From contig NC_008555.1 of assembly GCF_000060285.1 (NCBI RefSeq), positions 744,001 to 808,000 on the forward strand: DNA of 64,000 nt. Direction: 5' to 3'. Below the pieces are notes generated by a model that had not been told where the DNA came from, made no database searches, and worked only from the letters and a program-made list of their open reading frames with translations. The position numbers and the translations under genes are program-made. Shown in pieces: positions 17,594-25,754 of this stretch. How positions within the stretch are numbered: the stretch's first letter is position 1; the number at the start of each line of letters is the position of its first letter. Source of the DNA: Listeria welshimeri serovar 6b str. SLCC5334 (GTDB lineage Bacteria; Bacillota; Bacilli; Lactobacillales; Listeriaceae).

Positions 17594-17705
17594 AATTCAA
17601 TCTCCTTTTAATAAAAGTATATACTTATCATACTTTTAAATTAGACAAATGACAAATAAAAAGTGAAATTACTTTGCTAAAAATTACCGTCACTTTCGAG
17701 TTTTG

Positions 17706-17714
17706 TGCTATAAT
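17706..17714 (+). promoter_or_regulatory. Extended -10 promoter
   Basis: TGCTATAAT, 36 bases before the GTG start of the 127-residue protein gene. It is identical to the extended -10 at 3968. Confidence 0.5.
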
Positions 17715-17750
17715 AAAGCAAGAATTTGAAGCGCAGGAGGAAAAAAGTTA

Positions 17751-18134
17751 GTGGAGATAAAGGTTCAAGGAAAATTGGCTGACGGCAGAATCGCTTTTAG
17801 TAGTGAATATGGTGAATGCGTTGGTATATGGGCCGATGAAGACCCAGAACCAAGTGGGATTAAAACGGTAGAAATTACGATACCTGATATGATTAGTGCG
17901 GAACTTTTGCATGAAAGTGAAGAAAAACATTGTGTATTAGAAATAGATGAAGAAGGTTTAGTTCACGTAGTTGGGAAATTAGAGGACTACGAGGAAGATG
18001 GATTTGCAGTACTCCGCTTGGAAGAGAGTATTATTTGTTTTGACACGAAGTTCAGTGAAGAAATTGAAATGCTTCACGGCAGATTTGTCGAATTTGTCAT
18101 TCCGGAAATAAAATTAAGTAATGTTGGTATATAA
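17751..18134 (+). CDS. Acidic 127-residue protein, unknown function
   Basis: I do not recognise the family. The protein is strongly acidic (many Glu and Asp), with alternating hydrophobic residues suggesting two beta-rich halves: ADGRIAFSSEYGECVGIWADED and EDGFAVLRLEESIICFDTKF. No membrane or signal segment is present. The start is GTG with the ribosome site AGGAGG 11 bases upstream. It has its own promoter and a strong terminator, so it is monocistronic and probably a real conserved gene. Confidence 0.7.
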   Translation: MEIKVQGKLADGRIAFSSEYGECVGIWADEDPEPSGIKTVEITIPDMISAELLHESEEKHCVLEIDEEGLVHVVGKLEDYEEDGFAVLRLEESIICFDTKFSEEIEMLHGRFVEFVIPEIKLSNVGI

Positions 18135-18135
18135 T

Positions 18136-18188
18136 AAAACGCCATGCTCCGTTTTCCTAAAAATAGGAAAGTGAGCGTGGCGTTTTTA
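18136..18188. terminator. Bidirectional terminator
   Basis: AAAACGCCA and GCTC pair with GAGC and TGGCGTTTT, with a nested TTTCCTA/TAGGAAA hairpin. It serves both converging genes. Confidence 0.85.
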
Positions 18189-18653
18189 ATTATATTTAGT
18201 AAATACAGCGAGCATTTTTTCTAAATCTTTCTCTGATCTGGCAAACAGCATTAAACGTTGGCGATTGGTTTCGATAACTAAAATACCATCTTCAGACAAA
18301 TTCATCCGCTCGATTTTGGAATAAGGGAAAAATAGTAAGGCATAAAATAGACCTGTTTCTTTAAATACTGCTTTGGAACTACGGAAAAAGCAAATATAAA
18401 TAAACAGAATACCCATAACCGCAAGCAATATAGAGGTTAATTGTGGTCCTTCGCGGAAGAAAGTATTAGAAATGAATAATAGGGCAATAATTCCGACGAA
18501 AATATAACCGTCCCAGCGACCACGAGAACGCAATTTTACAGTTAATACAGTCTTACCTTTCCAAAGTGGAATTACTGCATCATTATACAAAATATACAGT
18601 ATCGTCAATATGTTGGCAACCAACAAAAAGATATTAGTAGCATCCCAAGTCAT
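18186..18653 (-). CDS. Three-helix membrane protein, unknown function
   Basis: A 155-residue protein with three predicted membrane helices ([53 protein letters not shown]). A C-terminal soluble domain of about 45 residues follows ([41 protein letters not shown]), a PH-like pattern seen in bacterial membrane proteins of the DUF5673 type. It stands alone, convergent to the acidic protein gene. No function can be assigned. Confidence 0.65.
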
Positions 18654-18717
18654 TTAGTTATCACTCACATTCTATCAAATATAGTTTAGTCATATTGTAA
18701 CATAATTATTTAAAGAA

Positions 18718-18758
18718 AAGGGAGAACCGGTTTTAATCCCGATTCTCCGTTTTTTATT
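18718..18758 (-). terminator. Terminator of the mpo operon
   Basis: GGAGAA and CCGG pair with CCCG and TTCTCC around a short T-rich loop, downstream of the EIID gene. The T-run on the plus strand and A-rich flank on the other side allow action in both directions. Confidence 0.6.
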
Positions 18759-18772
18759 TTGATTGTGTATTT

Positions 18773-19651
18773 TTAACCAAGTGGTGAATAGCTAGCTGGT
18801 GGAAGTCCTAATATTCCAGACCAGTAGCCGAAAATACCAACAACGAATAGCCCTAAAATCAGCCATAAAGCGTTGACTTTTTTCTTTAGAATCCACATAC
18901 AAGCAAATGTAAGCAGAAGGGCAAGAAGACCTGGCATTAATTGGTCCAAAATACTTTGAACAGTTGTTGGAATTTCTTTGCCAGTTTTAGAATCTTTGGT
19001 CGTATATGCTACAAGCGGAACATAAATAGTAGTCCACTTATTAACTAATGCTCCCATAACGAACAGTCCAAGTATGGAAGCTCCTTCTGTTAGTTTTTGA
19101 AGCAAACCGCCTGACATATCAGATACAACATCTGTACCTTTACTATATCCATAAAAGACACCCCAATAACGGAATCCTAAACGAACAGCGTTAAATAGCA
19201 CAAAGAATAATATTGGTCCAATAATACTACCATCCGTTGCAAAACCCGCGCCTAGAGCAGCAAGTACTGGACGAACCGTTCCCCAGAAAATAGGATCCCC
19301 AACACCTGCAAGTGGTCCCATTAAACCTACTTTAATACCATTGATTGCACCATCATCAATATCAGCACCATTTGCTTTTTGTTCCTCCATCGCGGTCGTA
19401 ACACCCAAGATTGGAGCGGCCATATACGGATGAGTATTAAAAAATTCAAGATGACGTTTAATTGCTTGTTCTCTTTCAGGTCCATTTTCAGGATAAAGAC
19501 GTTTAATTACTGGAACTACTGAAAAACAGAAACCAAGAGATTGCATACGCTCAAAGTTCCATGACCCTTGGAAGAGGTTGGAACGAATGAAAACGCCCAT
19601 TAAATCATTTTTCGTTATTTTCTTTTCATTAACTGTGATTTGTTCACTCAT
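18773..19651 (-). CDS. mpoD: Mannose-family PTS EIID component
   Basis: A 292-residue EIID membrane subunit of the mannose (EII-Man) PTS. FIRSNLFQGSWNFERMQSLGFCFSVVPVIKRLYP near the N-terminus and MAAPILGVTTAMEEQKANGADIDDGAINGIKVGLMGPLAGVGDPIFW are signatures. C-terminal helices end at the membrane. It forms the sugar channel with EIIC, whose gene lies 17 bases upstream. By order and by ManR nearby this is the Mpo system of Listeria, a low-flux mannose/glucose transporter that acts mainly as a sensor for ManR. Confidence 0.92.
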   Translation of the reverse strand: MSEQITVNEKKITKNDLMGVFIRSNLFQGSWNFERMQSLGFCFSVVPVIKRLYPENGPEREQAIKRHLEFFNTHPYMAAPILGVTTAMEEQKANGADIDDGAINGIKVGLMGPLAGVGDPIFWGTVRPVLAALGAGFATDGSIIGPILFFVLFNAVRLGFRYWGVFYGYSKGTDVVSDMSGGLLQKLTEGASILGLFVMGALVNKWTTIYVPLVAYTTKDSKTGKEIPTTVQSILDQLMPGLLALLLTFACMWILKKKVNALWLILGLFVVGIFGYWSGILGLPPASYSPLG

Positions 19652-19668
19652 ATTTTTCTCCCCCTTCC

Positions 19669-20481
19669 TTAGTCATCAAGGTCATCGTCGAGGTCATCTG
19701 CTGCTCGTCCACCACCACGACCACCGTATTGCTCGATAGCTTCTTTCAACTGATATTTAGGATTTAGTTGGATATAGATGATTGCTGCAACGAGTCCTAT
19801 AACACCTAGTGCTACTAAGTTGAATTGAGTGAATGCTGCTACAACAAAGCCTAAGAAGAAGAAAGGCATTAAATATTTAGCTGACATCATATTGATAACC
19901 ATTGCGTAACCAACAACAACGATAAATCCACCAGCTACATTTAGACCATTAACGATAACCTCAGGAATGGCATTGAGTAAATTTGTTACTGCAGCTGTTT
20001 CGACGGTGACTGCCACGATAATTGCTGGAATTGCGATACGCATTGCTTGAAGTAGTAGTGCTGAAACATGAATCCAGTCGAGACTTCGCAAATTTCCTTC
20101 TTTCCCAGCTTTATCAGCCATGTGTTGAAATGCAACTGTAATTGTACGAACTAGGATAGTAAGTACCTGACCAAGAGCAGCTAACGGAATTGCTAGTGAA
20201 ATACCTACGCTGATATCTTGTCCCCCTGTAATAACTAAGATAGTAGAAATAATGGATGCAAGTGCAGCATCGGGTGCCACTGCTGCGCCAATATTCATCC
20301 ATCCAAGCGCAATCATTTCCAGTGTCCCCCCAATAATAATTCCAGTTGTAATATCTCCTAAAACCAGACCGATTAGCGTACAGGCAATTAATGGACGGTG
20401 TGTTTGCCATTCGTCCAAAATACTACCCATACCACTAATACATGATACGAGAAATACAAGGATTAATTGTATTGCTGACAT
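19669..20481 (-). CDS. mpoC: Mannose-family PTS EIIC component
   Basis: A 270-residue polytopic EIIC subunit starting at the ATG at 20481, preceded by GGGAGGG; an earlier in-frame start at 20496 overlaps the ribosome site. Motifs: ISGMGSILDEWQTHRPLIACTLIGLVLGD and GWMNIGAAVAPDAALASIISTILVITGGQ. The C-terminus carries an unusual acidic tail (RAADDLDDDLDD). It works with EIID to move mannose or glucose across the membrane with phosphorylation by EIIB. It is separated from the EIIB gene by about 165 bases, the widest gap in the operon. Confidence 0.92.
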   Translation of the reverse strand: MSAIQLILVFLVSCISGMGSILDEWQTHRPLIACTLIGLVLGDITTGIIIGGTLEMIALGWMNIGAAVAPDAALASIISTILVITGGQDISVGISLAIPLAALGQVLTILVRTITVAFQHMADKAGKEGNLRSLDWIHVSALLLQAMRIAIPAIIVAVTVETAAVTNLLNAIPEVIVNGLNVAGGFIVVVGYAMVINMMSAKYLMPFFFLGFVVAAFTQFNLVALGVIGLVAAIIYIQLNPKYQLKEAIEQYGGRGGGRAADDLDDDLDD

Positions 20482-20648
20482 ATATTTCCCTCCCAATTTT
20501 TCTTAAATAAGATAAAAAAGATAATTTCAATATGATGACTGAATAAGGCAAGCTAATGGTGCATTTGCTTTTATTCATAAATCACCCCTTTAAAGTCAAC
20601 CTTTACACACTTGTATTTCTTTTCGCTTTAAAATAGTAGAGGGGTTAG

Positions 20649-21134
20649 TTATTTAGTTTTGTCTAATAATGGGATTAATTTTACTTTATTATCAGAAGCG
20701 ACTTTACGGATTTCTAATTCGATTCCTTTTTCATCTAATTTTCGAAAAGCTGCTTCATCTGTTGCATCAACGGATACAGCATTTGTAATCATATGTTTGC
20801 CTTCACGAAAAGCCATGCCACCAATGTTTACTGTTGTAATATTTACACCAGCTTCTACCAAAGTTAAAACATCAGTTGGGTTAGTAAATAGAAACATTAC
20901 TGGAGTTGTAGCATATTTGGGATTATTATATACACGAATCCCTTTTTGGACATCTACCACACTTGCTTTTACTCCTGGAGGTGCTACTTGTGTAAGAAGT
21001 GTTTTACGTACTTCATCTTTTGCTACATCATCGCTAATAACGATAATTCGTTCTACCTGCGTTTCTTTTGTCCAAACTGTTGCTACTTGTCCGTGAATTA
21101 AGCGATCATCAATACGAGCTAAGCGAATTTCCAT
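20649..21134 (-). CDS. mpoB: Mannose-family PTS EIIB component
   Basis: A 161-residue cytosolic EIIB of the mannose family. The phosphorylated His lies in RIDDRLIHGQVATVWTKE (His15). The protein receives phosphate from EIIA and passes it to the sugar. In Listeria MpoB phosphorylation state is reported to control ManR activity by binding its C-terminal PRD. The gene overlaps the EIIA stop by one base, showing tight coupling. Confidence 0.92.
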   Translation of the reverse strand: MEIRLARIDDRLIHGQVATVWTKETQVERIIVISDDVAKDEVRKTLLTQVAPPGVKASVVDVQKGIRVYNNPKYATTPVMFLFTNPTDVLTLVEAGVNITTVNIGGMAFREGKHMITNAVSVDATDEAAFRKLDEKGIELEIRKVASDNKVKLIPLLDKTK

Positions 21135-21568
21135 TATAAATCGTCCTCTCCAATTTCTTTATCTATTTTTGGTAATGATTCTTTGAGTGACTTAACGCCA
21201 CCCGTTCCTGCTGTAAGAGCTATTTCAACTAGATCTTTTTGTTTACTTGCTGGGCGCATAGAGAGCGTTTCAAGTAACATAGGAATGTTGACCCCCGTAA
21301 CAACATCCATATTTTCTTCTGGAAGAGCAACTTGACTAGATGCATTATATGGACTACCGCCAAATAAATCTACCATGAAAATAACCCCTTCAGAAGTATC
21401 TAATTTCTCTAGTTTTTCCTTATATTTGGTAATAAGCGTATCAGTGTTTTCTCCAGGAATAAAAGTAATAAATTCTACATTATCCTGTTTGCCGATAATC
21501 ATCTCAGCTGATTTCAACAATTCACGAGCAGCTTCACCGTGTGTGCCAATAATAATTGCCACTGGCAT
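21134..21568 (-). CDS. mpoA: Mannose-family PTS EIIA component
   Basis: A 144-residue EIIA-Man protein. From the ATG at 21568 it begins MPVAIIIGTHGEAARELLKSAEMI, with the active His in GTHGE (His10). An in-frame start at 21607 lies at the expected sigma-54 transcription start and lacks a ribosome site, while 21568 has AAGGAGG. EIIA takes phosphate from HPr and passes it to EIIB. It is the first gene of the operon, driven by a sigma-54 promoter 50 bases upstream. Confidence 0.92.
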   Translation of the reverse strand: MPVAIIIGTHGEAARELLKSAEMIIGKQDNVEFITFIPGENTDTLITKYKEKLEKLDTSEGVIFMVDLFGGSPYNASSQVALPEENMDVVTGVNIPMLLETLSMRPASKQKDLVEIALTAGTGGVKSLKESLPKIDKEIGEDDL

Positions 21569-21617
21569 AAGTATCTCCTCCTTAAAGCATGGATTTGAAG
21601 CATCCATTAATACTAAC

Positions 21618-21633
21618 GCAAAAACTGTGCCAA
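21618..21633 (-). promoter_or_regulatory. Sigma-54 (-24/-12) promoter of mpo operon
   Basis: On the minus strand the sequence reads TTGGCACAGTTTTTGC, an exact match to the RpoN consensus TTGGCAC-N5-TTGC with 10 bases between the GG and GC dinucleotides. It predicts a transcript start near 21605. The ManR activator gene is adjacent and encodes the GAFTGA loop needed for sigma-54. Confidence 0.9.
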
Positions 21634-21714
21634 CTTTTCTGTATTAGACAACCTCCTTTGCTAATAGAAGTGGTTCAAGGCTTTTGTAAGTTTGTACTAA
21701 TAGATGTTTAGCAA

Positions 21715-21749
21715 CTTAATACGCTAAATAAATACCTTAATACACTAAA
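21715..21749 (-). promoter_or_regulatory. Candidate ManR upstream activating repeats
   Basis: CTTAATACGCTAAA (21715-21728) and CTTAATACACTAAA (21736-21749) are near-identical direct repeats 21 bases apart (two helical turns), about 85-130 bases upstream of the sigma-54 promoter. A degenerate third copy (CATTACCCTAAA) lies near 21774. This is the expected position for enhancer sites of a LevR-type activator. Confidence 0.55.
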
Positions 21750-21872
21750 AGTGAATCTGAGACATACATACCTCATTACCCTAAAAGAATAATCTGAAAA
21801 CGCTATACTGAAATTAATGTAAGCTTATTGATAGGAGTAAAATATCCAGTTACAATTTTAAAAGTAACCATA

Positions 21873-21914
21873 AAAAAGACATTCTCTCCAATTTGAAATT
21901 AAGAATGTCTTTTT
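21873..21914 (-). terminator. Terminator of manR
   Basis: AAAAAGACATTCT pairs with AGAATGTCTTTTT around a 16-base loop, just after the manR stop codon. Its symmetry allows either direction. Confidence 0.8.
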
Positions 21915-21917
21915 AAC

Positions 21918-24734
21918 TTATGAAATTACTTCTGGTTGGATTTCGTTTAAAATATCATATAGATAGCAAAGCTCATCATTTGTCAGTTTTAAGTTCATTT
22001 TGTAGATAACTTCTTTATTAGTTTGTTCGAGCGCTTTATAGATATCTGTTTCTAACATATTTTTTGGATCGCGATATACTAAACCATCATTTAAAACCAT
22101 TCGTTCTAGAGCACATCCAACGTGAATAAGTAAATTGATTTTAAATGTATTATCAAGTTGGTAACCTAGTTTATTCTCTAGCACACTTGCAAAAGAACTA
22201 AGAATTTCAATTGTTTTCTTTGGGTTAAGATAAGTTAAAAATTCATTAAGACTTTCTTCGATAATTTCTTTTGCGATTCGTCCTGTTTCGCCTTTTTTAA
22301 CAATGATATTGCGCTGTTTAACCAGACTAACAAGTTGTTCCTCACCATCAATTCCAAAAAGTCGTTCAAGTGGGATAAAAGGAATCTGGATTTTCGGATC
22401 TTGAATCCCAACAGCCATTAAAATATCATTTTCTTCTTGTAGTTGTTCTAATTTCGTATCCATTTCGTGTAAACCAATAGGGATGACTTTAATGGCATCA
22501 GTAGTAATAGTATCTAAAATATTTTCAATGAATAATTGAAGTTTTTCGGCTGTTCCTTCACCAGTCGCGCAAATAGTTACAATCGCATGTGGTTTTTGCG
22601 TTGTTTCTAATGTGTCATCATCTGAATTATAACCGCCATAACCTCTAAAATCTTTCAGCGAGTCATAAATACTATCAAGCTCCATATCCAGAATATTGGA
22701 TTTACGTACAGCTTCAATAACAGTGGCTGTCGAAACCATATCTATCGAGCGAACATTAATACCTGTACGTTCAGAAATAACAGGCGCAAAACTCGTCAGT
22801 GAGCCCATATCAACAAGCAGTAAGAGACCACGACCCATATCCATTTCTTTTGCTCGTTCAATTAATTTATCTAGAACAATTTTTGGACTTTGGTCAAGAG
22901 GCATGTCAATTCCTTCTACCAAACCTTCACCAAGTAATTTTTTTGCTACACTAACCATACTACTAGCTGTGTTATTACCATGTGTTGCTACCAGTACAGC
23001 GACACGAGCATTTTCTTGTTCCTTTAAAAGAGAGCTAATAAGAAGAGTTAAATACATTACTTCCATGTTAGGAACACGTATATGGAAAGTTGCTTCAATA
23101 TCATCTTTTATTTCACGCGATAACTCATAAGCCTCGGGTTGATCATTAACGACATTTTCGATATTCGTATATTTTAAAGGTTTATTACTTTCAATTCGTT
23201 TAATAAAAGAAGTTAGATGCAGACTAAATGCAAGTAAGAATCTTTCGTTTAATTTTTTGCCTAGTTGGTGTTCAATTCTTTGCTCGATACCTTCTGCAAA
23301 ATTGAGAATTTCTTCATTGACAATTTTTAAGATATTTTCGCGATTATGAATCGTATTTTTGAATTTATTATAAAAACTGTTGAGATGAATATCAATATCC
23401 ATCTTAATAAATTTTTTAATGTCGTCATCTTCTACACCTTGGTCCATTAAAATAGAAGCTTTATCTTCAATAATTTTGTAAAGGTTGAAGTTTGGCTCGT
23501 ATTCATCAGAAGTAATTAACGTATTGTTAAGTTCAGGGAAGATAGTAGTGTATGGTTCTAAATATTCCGCAATAGCTTGAAGTTCTTTGCGTCGATTACT
23601 AAAGTGGAAATAGCCATCTTTAATGTTAATAGGTAAAGTTTTAAAATCAATTAAGATTTCATCATCCTTATCAAAACTGTTCAAAAATCCTTGGGCACAG
23701 ACCAATTGAATATTCGATTTTAACTGACCGATATTCCCGTAAGTTGTGTTGCCAATTAATGCTTTGGCAGCCTCATCTTCAATTCTAATCGGTTTATTTA
23801 CACGATGAGCTTCACTAGAAAGGAGATATTTAAGCAATTCTACACGTTCAAAAGCAGTTCGTTCTTCTAAACTTGGAAGTGTAATAATGATCGGAATACG
23901 ACGCATAAATGTTTTTAATAAAGAAGATTCAGGGTTTTCTGTCGTCGCTCCTATAATTAAAACATTGGATTTACGAGTTCGATCTGTTTCCCCGAGTTTG
24001 TTATAAGTGCCAGAGTCCATCAAATAAAAAATCATTTCTTGTCCTTCAGGAGGGAGACGATGGATTTCATCTAAGAACAAAATGCCGCCTTCAGCTTTTT
24101 CCACTAATCCACCTTTATCACTTTCGGCTCCAGTAAAGGCACCTTTTACATGCCCAAAAATATGGGACATCAAGAGTTGCGGGTTGTTATAATAATCTGC
24201 ACAATTAAAAATAATAAACGGAGCGTCTGCTGGTAAACGCTTAGCATGTTGCGAAAAACGATACATTAAGTTAGCAAACAATGTTTTACCTACCCCAGTT
24301 TGTCCAAGAATCATCGTATGTAGTCCATTTGGCGGGTAAAGTACAGCTGCTTTGGCTTGTTCGACAGGGGTTTTTAGACTATCATTTACACCAATTAAAT
24401 CATCAAAAGGGCTTCTTTCAACAATGTTTGGTTTTAAAATTTTTAGGAGAGCTTCTGAACTGTCAAATTCCAATTCACTGTCCGAAAGAATTCTTCCTAG
24501 TTCTTCTTCCACAGCGGTTCTAGGAAAATAAAGTACAGGACGGCCAACGATTTTAATGATTTTTCCTTGTCTGTGAAGTTCATTTAATTCCATACTGACA
24601 TTGTTTCTTAAAATATCTAATGTTTCTGAAATAGTGCTCGCTGTAAAGCCTTCATTATCTTCAAGTTGTTCACGAATGGTCTTTGATGAAGGGTTTTCTA
24701 AAATAAATTCATAAATACGGTCAATACGTTTCAT
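21918..24734 (-). CDS. manR: LevR-type sigma-54-dependent activator ManR
   Basis: A 938-residue LevR/ManR activator. In order: N-terminal helix-turn-helix (1-70); AAA+ sigma-54 domain with Walker A GQTGVGKT (144-151) and sigma-54 loop GAFTGA (198-203), then LFLDEIHRLP as Walker B; PRD1 (about 470-570); EIIA-Man-like domain (AVLVATHGNNTASSM, about 580); EIIB-Gat-like domain (IVTICATGEGTAEKL); PRD2 at the C-terminus. PTS phosphorylation of His residues tunes activity. ManR activates the mannose PTS operons in Listeria. Its gene sits upstream of, and reads in the same direction as, the mpo genes. Confidence 0.95.
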   Translation of the reverse strand: MKRIDRIYEFILENPSSKTIREQLEDNEGFTASTISETLDILRNNVSMELNELHRQGKIIKIVGRPVLYFPRTAVEEELGRILSDSELEFDSSEALLKILKPNIVERSPFDDLIGVNDSLKTPVEQAKAAVLYPPNGLHTMILGQTGVGKTLFANLMYRFSQHAKRLPADAPFIIFNCADYYNNPQLLMSHIFGHVKGAFTGAESDKGGLVEKAEGGILFLDEIHRLPPEGQEMIFYLMDSGTYNKLGETDRTRKSNVLIIGATTENPESSLLKTFMRRIPIIITLPSLEERTAFERVELLKYLLSSEAHRVNKPIRIEDEAAKALIGNTTYGNIGQLKSNIQLVCAQGFLNSFDKDDEILIDFKTLPINIKDGYFHFSNRRKELQAIAEYLEPYTTIFPELNNTLITSDEYEPNFNLYKIIEDKASILMDQGVEDDDIKKFIKMDIDIHLNSFYNKFKNTIHNRENILKIVNEEILNFAEGIEQRIEHQLGKKLNERFLLAFSLHLTSFIKRIESNKPLKYTNIENVVNDQPEAYELSREIKDDIEATFHIRVPNMEVMYLTLLISSLLKEQENARVAVLVATHGNNTASSMVSVAKKLLGEGLVEGIDMPLDQSPKIVLDKLIERAKEMDMGRGLLLLVDMGSLTSFAPVISERTGINVRSIDMVSTATVIEAVRKSNILDMELDSIYDSLKDFRGYGGYNSDDDTLETTQKPHAIVTICATGEGTAEKLQLFIENILDTITTDAIKVIPIGLHEMDTKLEQLQEENDILMAVGIQDPKIQIPFIPLERLFGIDGEEQLVSLVKQRNIIVKKGETGRIAKEIIEESLNEFLTYLNPKKTIEILSSFASVLENKLGYQLDNTFKINLLIHVGCALERMVLNDGLVYRDPKNMLETDIYKALEQTNKEVIYKMNLKLTNDELCYLYDILNEIQPEVIS

Positions 24735-24860
24735 TTATAAAACCTCCAAAGAGTATTGAAAAACGAACAGTGTATTATTCAAACTTAATACAGTCGAGAA
24801 TTCTGTATTTATCTTAGCATTCCTAATGAAAATGTCAATGATTATTTAATAAAAATCAAA

Positions 24861-24895
24861 TTGACTACCTTTCTATATAGTACTATTATATAGAA
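24861..24895 (+). promoter_or_regulatory. azoR promoter with palindromic operator
   Basis: -35 TTGACT (24861-24866) and -10 TATTAT (24884-24889) have 17-base spacing. Between and across them lie inverted arms TTCTATATA (24871-24879) and TATATAGAA (24887-24895), with a nested palindrome ATAGTACTAT (24877-24886). A repressor bound here would block RNA polymerase. HxlR/MarR-type redox sensors control azoreductases in Bacillus. Confidence 0.6.
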
Positions 24896-24925
24896 GGAAC
24901 AAAAAAAACTGATGAGGTGTTCATA

Positions 24926-25561
24926 ATGTCAAAAGTATTATTTATCAAAGCGTCACCGCTTCCTAATGAAGTATCAAGAAGTTCACAAGTAGCAGCGACT
25001 TTTATGGAAGAATATAAAGCGAAAAATCCTTCTGATACAGTAGAAGAATTGGTTTTATATAATACAGAAGTACCTTTACTCGATTTAGAATTAATGACAG
25101 CTGGAAGAGAGCTACAAGCTGGTAAAGCCTTCGCAGATTTAGACCCAGATGTACAAAAAAGATTAAATGCGTATAATGCGCTTACAGATCAATTCCTAGC
25201 AGCAGACAAATTTGTTTTTGTTTTCCCACTTTGGAACCTTGGAATTCCACCGCTTTTAAAGGCATATGTGGATACATTTGTTATTGCAGGTAAATCTTTC
25301 CGTTATACAGAACATGGACCAGAAGCACTTTTAAAAGGTAAAAAAGCGATATTGATTCATGGTAGCGGTGGTATTTATTCAGCTGGAGATGCAAGTTCAT
25401 TCACTCACGGAGAACCGTATTTACGTACTATTTTACAATTTATTGGTATTGAAGTAGTACCGTCCATCTTTGTAGAAGGGATTGACCACAATCCTAGCAA
25501 AGAAGCGGAAATCGTTGCAGCTGCTAAAACGGTAGCGCGTGAAAGTGCTACAGATTTTTAA
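24926..25561 (+). CDS. azoR: FMN-dependent NADH-azoreductase
   Basis: A 211-residue flavodoxin-fold azoreductase. MSKVLFIKASPLPNEVSRSSQVAATFMEEY gives the FMN phosphate loop, FVFVFPLWNLGIPPLLKAYVDTF (about residues 92-114) is the AzoR signature, and GSGGIYSAG binds the flavin. The enzyme reduces azo dyes and quinones by two electrons with NADH. I chose the ATG at 24926 over the GTG at 24917 because the MSK start aligns with the family. It is probably monocistronic and electrophile-inducible, judged from its palindromic promoter. Confidence 0.9.
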   Translation: MSKVLFIKASPLPNEVSRSSQVAATFMEEYKAKNPSDTVEELVLYNTEVPLLDLELMTAGRELQAGKAFADLDPDVQKRLNAYNALTDQFLAADKFVFVFPLWNLGIPPLLKAYVDTFVIAGKSFRYTEHGPEALLKGKKAILIHGSGGIYSAGDASSFTHGEPYLRTILQFIGIEVVPSIFVEGIDHNPSKEAEIVAAAKTVARESATDF

Positions 25562-25600
25562 AAAGTTTGTGAAAAGTTAGTTTGTAGTTTTAAATGTTAA

Positions 25601-25612
25601 GATAGTACTATC
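25601..25612. promoter_or_regulatory. Palindrome shared with azoR promoter
   Basis: GATAGTACTATC is a perfect 12-bp palindrome in the azoR-permease gap. Its core ATAGTACTAT is identical to the one in the azoR promoter, so the same regulator may bind on both sides of azoR. Confidence 0.45.
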
Positions 25613-25694
25613 AACTGTCTAGACCAATAAAAACATATAAAAAGATTGCTAATCCCTTTATAAATTGGTAAAGTAGAGAAGTAGATTAATGGAT

Positions 25695-25724
25695 AAAGTG
25701 CTGATTTAACTCGGCGCTTTATTC
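25695..25724 (+). terminator. Hairpin upstream of amino acid permease
   Basis: TAAAGTGCTGA can pair with CTCGGCGCTTTA (with G-T pairs) around a short loop. It lies 30 bases before the permease start, so it could be an azoR terminator or an attenuator for the permease. Confidence 0.4.
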
Positions 25725-25754
25725 TGTTTAGTTACTCGAAAGGGATGAATTAGG

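Noticed and set aside
19669-19720. Frameshift at the end of the EIIC gene
   Set aside because: The acidic tail DDLDDDLDD is unusual, but the frame ends cleanly before a proper EIID ribosome site, and the membrane domain before it is complete.
22696-23130. 144-codon open frame on the plus strand inside manR
   Set aside because: It is antisense to conserved EIIA and PRD coding regions, has no ribosome site, and its residue composition (Ser, Ile, Thr rich) is typical of antisense frames.
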